Assembly (NCBI GenBank): GCA_021825955.1
Contig: JAKAEH010000064.1
Location: forward strand, 1 to 6,091
Reading direction: 5' to 3'
DNA length: 6,091 nt
DNA from: a bacterium
Lineage (GTDB): Bacteria > Patescibacteria > Microgenomatia > Levybacterales > UBA12049
Part shown: positions 1 through 4,367 of the stretch, one piece after another
Layout of the letters: each line of letters starts with the position of its first letter
Position numbering within the stretch: position 1 is the stretch's first letter
Translations under genes and position numbers: made by a program
Notes under the pieces: generated by a model
Databases searched by the model: none
What the model saw: only the letters and a program-made list of their open reading frames with translations
Told to the model about the DNA's origin: nothing

Positions 1-632
1 TATGCTAATTCACCTGCGATTAACGATCTTAAACCTTTTCTGTCGTGTGTTTTGCCAAATGAATCATTTAAAGCTTCGCTTGCCTCTTTATGCGTTCTCA
101 TTGTTGCTTCTCCCGTGCTTTCTTGCCTAAAACGAATTGGTTTTGGTCCGGGAAATACCGCTACTATTCTTCCTTCTTCTGTATTTCCGGCATCATAATT
201 TATTTTATGGAAAGGTTTTGGATCTTTTGATGTACGACCAATTAAATGTTCAACTTCTGCTTGACTGGCATCTGAAGCATTTAAAGCAGATGCTAATGCT
301 GGTTCAATTACATCTCTAATTTTTTGTTCGTCCCCGCCAAAAATTAATTCTTCAAATTCCGACATCGTTCTATCTCCAGATAATGCTTCACGCCTAACTT
401 TCTCAGATCTACTATGCCATTCCAATTCTTTTTGACCTTCTGCATGAATTCTTATTCTATATTTGCCATATGCCAAACCCAATCCTAATGCCGAGGCAAT
501 TCTTTTTGCAGGGGTTTGAGTAAATGGGTTATCAGTACGAAGACCAAGCTTTTTATCTAATTTTTCTGAAAGTATCGGGGCACTAACGTCAGCTTTGTTT
601 AAAGGAAAACCGTAATTTTGCTCAGCACTCAT
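1..632 (-). CDS. Uncharacterised protein, 3' end cut by window edge
   Basis: An uninterrupted minus-strand frame runs from an ATG at 632 to base 3 (210 complete codons) with no stop, so the C-terminus lies outside the window. It begins MSAEQNYGFPLNKADV and includes segments such as RIASALGLGLAYGKYRIRIH (residues about 44-63) and EGRIVAVFPGPKPIRF (about 153-168). It is hydrophilic, with no signal peptide or membrane segment, and I do not recognise a family. The ATG is preferred because the frame is closed by TGA at 678-680, no other ATG or GTG lies between, and a near-consensus promoter (TTGACA, 17 bp, TATAGT) ends 8 bases before it. There is no Shine-Dalgarno, so the message may be leaderless. 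It follows the NUDIX gene by 53 bp, with its own promoter in the gap. The coding frame itself is well supported; its function is unknown. Confidence 0.8.
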   Translation of the reverse strand, partial: MSAEQNYGFPLNKADVSAPILSEKLDKKLGLRTDNPFTQTPAKRIASALGLGLAYGKYRIRIHAEGQKELEWHSRSEKVRREALSGDRTMSEFEELIFGGDEQKIRDVIEPALASALNASDASQAEVEHLIGRTSKDPKPFHKINYDAGNTEEGRIVAVFPGPKPIRFRQESTGEATMRTHKEASEALNDSFGKTHDRKGLRSLIAGELA

Positions 633-639
633 TAAGCAA

Positions 640-668
640 ACTATAAATCCAGATTTAGTATTTGTCAA
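640..668 (-). promoter_or_regulatory. Sigma70-type promoter of the left-edge gene
   Basis: On the minus strand, TTGACA (663-668) and TATAGT (640-645) are separated by exactly 17 bp. This is a perfect -35 and a one-mismatch -10. The expected transcription start falls at about 632-634, at or next to the ATG at 632, so the transcript would have almost no 5' leader. This is the strongest promoter match in the window. Assignment is by eye. Confidence 0.72.
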
Positions 669-685
669 TAATAATATTCAAAGGG

Positions 686-1249
686 TTATATCTTATGAGA
701 AGAATATATATGAAGTTTTTTAACAAAGCGATGCATATGTGGATCAAGGGTTGAGATATCAGTACGTAATACTTCTTCAATTGTTAACCACTTATATCCA
801 TTAAATTCACTTGAGTCATATCGTAATTTTTTTGTCGAATCACCCCTGAGGAGATACCAAAGACTTACATCCATATGGCCTGCGTTTATATTAACAGTCT
901 TCGTTACTGTTAAAAAAAAGGGAGTGTTTTGAATATATTCCGCTGGGATAAACAACTCCTCTAAAATCTCACGCTCAACTGTGGTATTAGGATTTTCATC
1001 CTTCTCAACATGTCCACCAGGAGGCAACCACAACCCAGCTTTTATATGATTTACCAAAAGTAGTTTTCTTGCCTTTTCATCAAACAAAACAAAATAAGAT
1101 ACTAAATGCTTTGGGGGAACATCTGGTTTTTGAATTCGAAACAGTTGAGCACCGCTATCAATCCATTGAATAACATCGCTTATATGTTTTGTTTCTAGTT
1201 GATCAATAGGATGAATTGCGGTAACAAGGTTTTTAATAATATCTCTCAT
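686..1249 (-). CDS. NUDIX hydrolase
   Basis: This is a 187-aa NUDIX-superfamily pyrophosphohydrolase, expected to cleave a nucleoside diphosphate linked to another moiety with Mg2+ bound by the box glutamates. The Nudix box GX5EX7REUXEEXGU is visible at residues 79-101: G79, E85, then R93-E94-I-L-E97-E98-L-F-I. All catalytic acidic residues are present; the usual Gly near the end of the box is Phe100, a common variation. It is preceded by the characteristic WLPPGGHVE strand and loop. About 45 residues lie ahead of the fold's first strand, somewhat longer than minimal NUDIX enzymes. No substrate can be assigned. The start is set at the ATG at 1249 rather than the in-frame TTG at 1255, because a TATACT -10 ends six bases before the ATG and overlaps the base before the TTG. 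There is no Shine-Dalgarno and no clear terminator after the stop. A repeat copy (1277-1330) lies just upstream. Confidence 0.93.
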   Translation of the reverse strand: MRDIIKNLVTAIHPIDQLETKHISDVIQWIDSGAQLFRIQKPDVPPKHLVSYFVLFDEKARKLLLVNHIKAGLWLPPGGHVEKDENPNTTVEREILEELFIPAEYIQNTPFFLTVTKTVNINAGHMDVSLWYLLRGDSTKKLRYDSSEFNGYKWLTIEEVLRTDISTLDPHMHRFVKKLHIYSSHKI

Positions 1250-1255
1250 GGACAA

Positions 1256-1261
1256 AGTATA
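1256..1261 (-). promoter_or_regulatory. -10 element of the NUDIX gene, leaderless spacing
   Basis: The minus-strand sequence TATACT is followed by six bases and then the ATG at 1249, placing the predicted transcript start on the A of the start codon. I see no good -35: the position 16-18 bp upstream falls inside the end of the repeat (GCAATCCCT). The promoter may therefore depend on a factor bound at the repeat, or simply be weak. Confidence 0.5.
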
Positions 1262-1276
1262 ACAAAAATCTTTACC

Positions 1277-1330
1277 AGGGATTGCTCCCCTCAGATTATA
1301 CTTTCACTATCGATCAAGTACTAGCTTCTG
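1277..1330. repeat. Intergenic repeat, copy 1 (upstream of NUDIX gene)
   Basis: Plus-strand 1277-1310 matches 1886-1919 at 33 of 34 bases. The similarity continues more weakly (TCAA, TA, CTA, CTTCTGA) to 1330 with a 2-base gap. The start of the element (AGGG, then seven bases, then CCCT) can form a four-pair hairpin, followed by the invariant CCCCTCAGATTA. It ends about 28 bp before the NUDIX start codon. Function is unknown. Possible roles are a shared operator or activator site, a structured leader, or a small mobile repeat. Confidence 0.85.
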
Positions 1331-1340
1331 ATAAAGCGTC

Positions 1341-1359
1341 GCAAAGGTTTATACTTTGC
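1341..1359. repeat. 6-bp inverted repeat
   Basis: GCAAAG (1341-1346) and CTTTGC (1354-1359) are perfectly complementary around a 7-base AT-rich loop. It lies between the alpha-CTD-like gene and repeat copy 1. No T-run follows on either strand, so it is not a convincing terminator; it may be a minor operator or chance. Confidence 0.35.
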
Positions 1360-1424
1360 TTCAATAAAATTAGGCAATATATAATGGGTAGAAATGATAA
1401 ATTCGTGGGAACAAAGTATTAAGA

Positions 1425-1826
1425 TTATAACTCCTCGACTTGCGTAACGAGAGCATATTTATCTCTAATTCCAGCCAATCCTCTTTTACTAATGCCTCTC
1501 AATTGCAAAATCTGATCATCTGGTAGTCTAGACAAATCCTCTAATCTATTAATGATTCGTTTTCGATATGCTGTTTTTAAAGCTGCTCTTGTTGTACGAG
1601 CCAGGCCATCAAACGCCCCTAACTGTACATAAAAATCATTAGGAGATAATCTTTCAAATTCTTGCTTAGCAGTACCGCTCATCTCGTCTTCAGGATAATC
1701 AATAAGACCTTCTGATTTTGATTTTACAAATTGCTCACGAAAATGCAAAGCCTTATCTAATTGGTCAAAATTTCCTTCAGCAAGCGCTCTTTGCATGTTT
1801 GCTAAAATTTGTCTTTCGATTGCCAT
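1425..1826 (-). CDS. Small protein with RNA-polymerase-alpha-CTD-like helix-hairpin-helix
   Basis: The product is 133 aa. Residues about 75-128 read like the C-terminal domain of the RNA polymerase alpha subunit: a helix (ARTTRAALKTAYRKRI), then the segment INRLEDLSRLPDDQILQLRG, then the hairpin loop GISKRGLAGI (111-120). The pattern corresponds to the family's 'LGKKSLxEI' element, which contacts DNA backbone. Alpha-CTD binds UP-element DNA and transcription factors, so a DNA-binding or transcription-linked role is reasonable here, but this is inference. The N-terminal 70 residues are charged and helical, with no recognised domain; there is no alpha N-terminal dimerisation domain, so this is not RpoA itself. 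The ATG at 1826 lacks a Shine-Dalgarno, and a TATAAT ends nine bases upstream. A perfect 10-bp dyad and repeat copy 2 lie just upstream. Confidence 0.85.
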   Translation of the reverse strand: MAIERQILANMQRALAEGNFDQLDKALHFREQFVKSKSEGLIDYPEDEMSGTAKQEFERLSPNDFYVQLGAFDGLARTTRAALKTAYRKRIINRLEDLSRLPDDQILQLRGISKRGLAGIRDKYALVTQVEEL

Positions 1827-1835
1827 AATTAACGT

Positions 1836-1863
1836 ATTATAAGTCTTTTTAGTTAAATTGCAA
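1836..1863 (-). promoter_or_regulatory. Promoter of the alpha-CTD-like gene
   Basis: On the minus strand TTGCAA (1858-1863, 4/6 match to the -35) and a perfect TATAAT (1836-1841) are separated by 16 bp. The predicted start is two or three bases before the ATG at 1826, giving an essentially leaderless message. The -35 touches the first base of the dyad at 1863-1885, a position where a bound protein would block RNA polymerase. Confidence 0.55.
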
Positions 1864-1885
1864 GATTAATATAAAATATTAATCT
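1863..1885. promoter_or_regulatory. Perfect 10-bp AT-rich dyad, candidate operator
   Basis: AGATTAATAT (1863-1872) and ATATTAATCT (1876-1885) form a perfect inverted repeat around AAA. It abuts repeat copy 2 (starting 1886) and meets the -35 of the gene starting at 1826. The symmetry and position suit a dimeric regulator. A cruciform or hairpin role is possible, but no T-run follows, so it is not a terminator. Which protein would bind is unknown. Confidence 0.6.
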
Positions 1886-1941
1886 AGGGATTGCACCCCT
1901 CAGATTATACTTTCACTATTTTTCAAATACTATTACTTCTG
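1886..1941. repeat. Intergenic repeat, copy 2 (upstream of alpha-CTD-like gene)
   Basis: Bases 1886-1919 match copy 1 at 33/34 positions (the only difference is TTGCA versus TTGCT), with weaker similarity extending to 1941. The first 22 bases also match copy 3 at 21/22. It starts with AGGG, seven bases, CCCT (small hairpin) and continues with CTCAGATTATACTTTCACTA. It lies about 60 bp upstream of the start codon at 1826 and about 50 bp after the stop of the 281-aa gene. Confidence 0.85.
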
Positions 1942-1992
1942 AAGAATGTATCGATTTTCGGCATTCGAGGGTAGACGATAGCAGCACCTAGT

Positions 1993-2838
1993 TTATTTTG
2001 GTTTAACTGGCATAACTATACCGCAGGATCTTGTCAGGGGTTCTTTATACTTTCTACTTCCTATCCCAACTGATAATTTTCCATCTGCTACTTGTCTAAA
2101 AGTTGCCATTTCATCGCGACCTATATATGTACCTAATCCTGCTACGTCTAACATAGGACTAATAACTTTACCTGTGTTGCCTGAAGGCTGATCCATTAAT
2201 TTTCTCTTCGCGTTTCTTAGTCTTTCAAGCGGATTTCCCGGCTCTCGGTCAACAAAAAGTGGTTTACCTGTATCTTTATAATAAACGTATGCAAGTTCTG
2301 CATAAGTTGATATGTCTCCAATTACAGTTTGAGCATCAGAAATACCATGCTGATTTAAAAATAAAGATGAATGACCATCATACAAATCATGAAAATTTAT
2401 TGCAACTTCATATGGGGATCCTGTTATTGTCGTTGGAAGATCTCCGTCTTCTTGTCTTTTTTGCACAATAGAATGATTAAGGCGTTCTGAGTCTGGAGCA
2501 TCAATTCTTAAAGTCATACCCTTTTGGATATCTTCTAAAGAATCTATTAATCCCTCTACCCATGGAAAACCTAAGTCACGTAATTGCTCTAAAGAATATC
2601 CTTGTAGATTGATTATCGAATAACCATTGGATTTTAAGACACTTTTTGTTTCATCTGAAAATCTTGGATTATCATGTTTTTCTTCAGTTTTTTGCATCGA
2701 TTCTCCAGCTTTTGCTTGCACATTGTCAGAAGACTCTTGTTCATACGCTTTTTTTAGTCCAAGTTCCATAGCAGATTTAAGAGGTGTTCCTTGTGGTTGT
2801 TCTGAATGTGCTCCGTCTAACATACTATAAGTAAACAT
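1993..2838 (-). CDS. Uncharacterised 281-aa soluble protein
   Basis: I do not recognise this family. The first 60 residues are polar and low in hydrophobic content (probably disordered). A more ordered region follows, containing NGYSIINLQGYSLEQLRDLG (about 71-90) and a histidine/aspartate-bearing segment INFHDLYDGHSSLFLNQHGI (about 147-166). It ends with a glycine-rich stretch (DVAGLGTYIGRDEMATFRQV) and VGIGSRKYKEP. There is no signal peptide, membrane segment or catalytic motif I can name. The longest frame starts at the ATG at 2838. An ATG at 2823 (giving 276 aa) is also plausible, because TTGACA (2853-2858), 17 bp, TTTACT (2830-2835) would start transcription right on it. Neither has a Shine-Dalgarno. 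It is transcribed divergently from the DUF2958 gene, with repeat copy 3 in between. Confidence 0.82.
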   Translation of the reverse strand: MFTYSMLDGAHSEQPQGTPLKSAMELGLKKAYEQESSDNVQAKAGESMQKTEEKHDNPRFSDETKSVLKSNGYSIINLQGYSLEQLRDLGFPWVEGLIDSLEDIQKGMTLRIDAPDSERLNHSIVQKRQEDGDLPTTITGSPYEVAINFHDLYDGHSSLFLNQHGISDAQTVIGDISTYAELAYVYYKDTGKPLFVDREPGNPLERLRNAKRKLMDQPSGNTGKVISPMLDVAGLGTYIGRDEMATFRQVADGKLSVGIGSRKYKEPLTRSCGIVMPVKPK

Positions 2839-2858
2839 TAAAAAATGTAGTTTGTCAA
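2830..2858 (-). promoter_or_regulatory. Candidate promoter of the 281-aa gene
   Basis: On the minus strand a perfect TTGACA (2853-2858) is followed after 17 bp by TTTACT (2830-2835, 4/6 match to the -10). The start would be at about 2823, exactly on the second in-frame ATG. If correct, the first ATG (2838) is inside the promoter and not translated from this transcript. An alternative -10, TATAAT at 2863-2868, has no good -35 but would allow the 2838 start. Confidence 0.45.
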
Positions 2859-2905
2859 ATAAATTATACTATTTTCAAAGGTAAATTTGATTTTTTAGAA
2901 TCAGT

Positions 2906-2927
2906 AGGGGTTGCACCCCTCAGATTA
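2906..2927. repeat. Intergenic repeat, copy 3 (short form)
   Basis: These 22 bases match copy 2 (1886-1907) at 21 positions. The single change (A to G in the fourth-fifth base region) makes the small hairpin longer: AGGGG-TTGCA-CCCCT, five perfect pairs with a 5-base loop. After CAGATTA the sequence departs from copies 1 and 2 and becomes the left arm of a 12-bp inverted repeat. It lies in the divergent region between the 281-aa and DUF2958 genes. Confidence 0.8.
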
Positions 2928-2968
2928 CAAGGGTCAAGATGAACTCCTTTCAGTCGCCCTTGTAATCT
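2922..2968. repeat. Perfect 12-bp inverted repeat with 23-base loop
   Basis: AGATTACAAGGG (2922-2933) and CCCTTGTAATCT (2957-2968) are exact reverse complements separated by 23 bases. The left arm overlaps the conserved end of repeat copy 3. As RNA on either strand this would make a strong stem-loop, but no T-run follows, so a Rho-independent terminator is unlikely. It may be a leader structure for the DUF2958 transcript, a structured small RNA, or a protein-binding dyad. Confidence 0.75.
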
Positions 2969-2996
2969 TCACCCCACTTACCGTTTCACTTCTATT

Positions 2997-3019
2997 AGGT
3001 AGCAGGCAGGCTGCTACCT
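2997..3019. repeat. Perfect 9-bp stem-loop before the DUF2958 ribosome binding site
   Basis: AGGTAGCAG (2997-3005) and CTGCTACCT (3011-3019) pair perfectly around GCAGG. The stem ends about 18 bases before the Shine-Dalgarno, so it would sit in the DUF2958 leader if transcription begins upstream of it. The following sequence is AT-rich without a pure T-run, making termination doubtful. It could stabilise the message or act as an operator. Confidence 0.65.
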
Positions 3020-3037
3020 AAATATTAATTATTTATG

Positions 3038-3048
3038 AAAGGAGGTGA
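3038..3048 (+). promoter_or_regulatory. Strong Shine-Dalgarno of the DUF2958 gene
   Basis: AAAGGAGGTGA is an exact long complement to the 16S 3' end. Its AGGAGG core is six bases from the ATG at 3052, which fixes that start. It contrasts sharply with the minus-strand genes to the left, which lack such sites. Confidence 0.88.
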
Positions 3049-3051
3049 AAT

Positions 3052-3393
3052 ATGAAACTAATAACTAAAGACTTACTAAATAAATTACCAGCGTTTTATT
3101 CACAGGAAAAGGAGAAAGACCCAATATTAATGTGTAAGTATTATATGCCGCTTAATAGATGGGTTTGGTATCCAATAGAGTTTGATGGGGTAGATACTTT
3201 TTTCGGATATGTAGTTGGTGATAATCCAGAGCTTGGATATTTTTCATTATCTGAGCTTGAAAGTGTTGAAGGGTCCTATGGGTTAAGAGTTGAAAGAGAT
3301 AGATATTTTGAGCCCACCAGACTCTCTAGCATTAAGGAGAAATACGAATCCAGTGAAATACTTGATACAATAAATCTACGGAAGTCAGCTTGA
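3052..3393 (+). CDS. DUF2958 domain-containing protein
   Basis: The 113-aa product covers the whole DUF2958 domain: it opens MKLITKDLLNKLPAFYSQE, has the aromatic centre WVWYPIEFDG and FFGYVVGDNPELGYFSLSEL, and ends with the typical ERDRYFEP motif (about residues 81-88). This small family (usually 100-120 aa) has no established biochemical function and, from memory, is frequent on plasmids, conjugative elements and phages. The protein is soluble and aromatic-rich. It is the only plus-strand gene, with its own strong Shine-Dalgarno, a leader region full of inverted repeats, and a dedicated terminator 24 bases after the stop, so it is monocistronic. I could not identify a convincing promoter. 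It lies between the accessory genes and the conjugation module. Family assignment is confident; function is open. Confidence 0.93.
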   Translation: MKLITKDLLNKLPAFYSQEKEKDPILMCKYYMPLNRWVWYPIEFDGVDTFFGYVVGDNPELGYFSLSELESVEGSYGLRVERDRYFEPTRLSSIKEKYESSEILDTINLRKSA

Positions 3394-3416
3394 AGTAGCT
3401 GGATTGCGAGAAACCT

Positions 3417-3444
3417 AAAAGGATCGGGAAACCGGTCCTTTTTT
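3417..3444 (+). terminator. Rho-independent terminator after the DUF2958 gene
   Basis: An 11-pair stem (3417-3427 with 3432-3442, one G-T wobble) closes on a GAAA tetraloop and runs into six Ts (3439-3444). The stem's 5' A-run gives four Ts on the minus strand, so it may also serve the converging replication-relaxation gene, whose stop codon begins the next base pair over at 3446-3448. Confidence 0.92.
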
Positions 3445-3445
3445 A

Positions 3446-4261
3446 TCAATCTACTTTCTGCCAGAGACGTTTTGGATCTTTGGTTTTAATGGCGTCTTTT
3501 GTTTCAATAAATAAGTGGATATCTACAGTAATGGCTTTTTGTAAAACTTTTTGACACTCCTTAAAAACTTCGTATTTAAAACTCTCTGTCGGCAAGACAA
3601 AAAGTAGTACAGGAAAATTACTATCTTGTGTATTTTCCTGCCAGGTATTCTCATCATAATATTTAATGTAGTCTTTTAATTTTTGTACAGGTAACCATTT
3701 TGGATCGGAAGCATTAAAGATATGCAACCAAAATCTTCTTACCTTATTTTTCTTTTGTAATGCGATATACGCATCAAACTTTGTTTTCGGAAAGTATTCA
3801 TATTTTGTCAGATTTGCCTCTGTAAAAAATTTTAATTCTTCATCAGGATCTTTTTGAGATCTTAAGAAAAGAAACATATCAACAATATCGGAACAATGAT
3901 TTTTAAAAACAGTGCTTCTGCCTTTTTCTTTATAGACTCTTTCCAAAAAATCAATGTCAAAACCCTTCTGACCTTTCAAGAATCTTCTACCTAAAGGTGT
4001 TAAAAAATATTTAGCGGAGTTTCTATTCTCATTAATATCATTTCGTTTGTAATCCGTATCAATATATCCTTTTATTCTTAAATCTTTTAGCCACTTTTTT
4101 ACTAATTTTGAATATTTATGATTGAATATTTTTTGGAATTGGTTAGTGTTGATGAATCGGAATTTGTAGATATCTTTTATTATTATAATTTGGCTCTTTG
4201 TTTTTTTAGGTAGTATGTTTTGCAGTGGTTTAGGTTTTTGTTTTATTGCTGTTTGTTTCAT
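3446..4261 (-). CDS. Replication-relaxation-like winged-helix protein
   Basis: The 271-aa product resembles the replication-relaxation family (Pfam Replic_Relax) of plasmids and integrative elements, implicated in plasmid replication and DNA relaxation. A basic N-terminal tail (1-21) precedes a winged helix (about 22-95) with the usual order: YKFRFINTNQFQKIF, then VKKWLKDLRIKGYI, then YFLTPLGRRFL. The middle contains H122 and KFDAYIAL (162-168). The C-terminal part has W178, KLKDYIKYYDENTW (194-207) and the core strand FPVLLFVLP (216-224), as in family members. Where relatives often have a glutamate after the aromatic strand, this reads FWLHIF, so any nuclease-like site may be degenerate. The ATG at 4261 has an AAGGGGAGG site eight bases upstream. 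It lies 106 bp after the coupling ATPase gene and probably shares its transcript. AT-rich TATACT/TATAAA sequences upstream could be a separate promoter, but no -35 is evident. Family call is from pattern memory. Confidence 0.72.
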   Translation of the reverse strand: MKQTAIKQKPKPLQNILPKKTKSQIIIIKDIYKFRFINTNQFQKIFNHKYSKLVKKWLKDLRIKGYIDTDYKRNDINENRNSAKYFLTPLGRRFLKGQKGFDIDFLERVYKEKGRSTVFKNHCSDIVDMFLFLRSQKDPDEELKFFTEANLTKYEYFPKTKFDAYIALQKKNKVRRFWLHIFNASDPKWLPVQKLKDYIKYYDENTWQENTQDSNFPVLLFVLPTESFKYEVFKECQKVLQKAITVDIHLFIETKDAIKTKDPKRLWQKVD

Positions 4262-4345
4262 TGTGTATGCCTCCCCTTATATTTATATAAGTATAGATAG
4301 GAAGGACTTTTTAATATTTTAGCCTCATTTTTATTCATTTTTTAG

Positions 4346-4361
4346 ACCCTACGCGTGGGGT
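4346..4361. repeat. 16-bp near-palindrome centred on ACGCGT
   Basis: ACCCTACG/CGTGGGGT is symmetric at all but one position pair (a T-G wobble as RNA). It is the only GC-rich spot in the gap between the ATPase stop (4368) and the replication-relaxation gene. No T-run follows on either strand. It may be an operator, an attenuating hairpin, or part of a transfer/replication site of the element. Confidence 0.55.
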
Positions 4362-4367
4362 TCAATT

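Noticed and set aside
137..319. Plus-strand open frame of 60 codons
   Set aside because: Lies antisense inside the well-supported minus-strand gene ending at the left edge; leucine-rich composition typical of a shadow frame and no ribosome binding site.
1253..1255. TTG two codons upstream as the NUDIX start
   Set aside because: It would lie between the -10 and the predicted transcript start, so it would not be in the message.
1295..1300. TATAAT on the minus strand inside repeat copies 1 and 2, considered as a promoter -10
   Set aside because: No -35 at 16-18 bp in either copy, and copy 3 has TGTAAT; a downstream -10 at leaderless spacing exists for each gene. Not excluded, only unsupported.
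2259..2830. Two plus-strand open frames (2259-2471 and 2627-2830)
   Set aside because: Both are antisense to the 281-aa gene, with no Shine-Dalgarno, promoter or recognisable protein features.
1277..2927. The three repeats as a CRISPR array
   Set aside because: Copies are separated by whole genes, not by uniform short spacers, and no cas genes are visible.
2939..2965. Eight-codon open frame (MNSFQSPL) inside the 12-bp stem-loop, considered as a leader peptide
   Set aside because: No Shine-Dalgarno, no run of regulatory codons, and no downstream attenuator; probably chance.
2906..2968. tRNA or tRNA-fragment attachment site (GGGGTTGCACCCCT looks like a T-arm)
   Set aside because: The loop has five bases rather than seven and lacks TTCRA; no acceptor or anticodon arms are present.
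3035..3055. Tiny open frame overlapping the DUF2958 ribosome binding site
   Set aside because: Its ATG precedes the Shine-Dalgarno with no site of its own; the overlap with ATGA is incidental.
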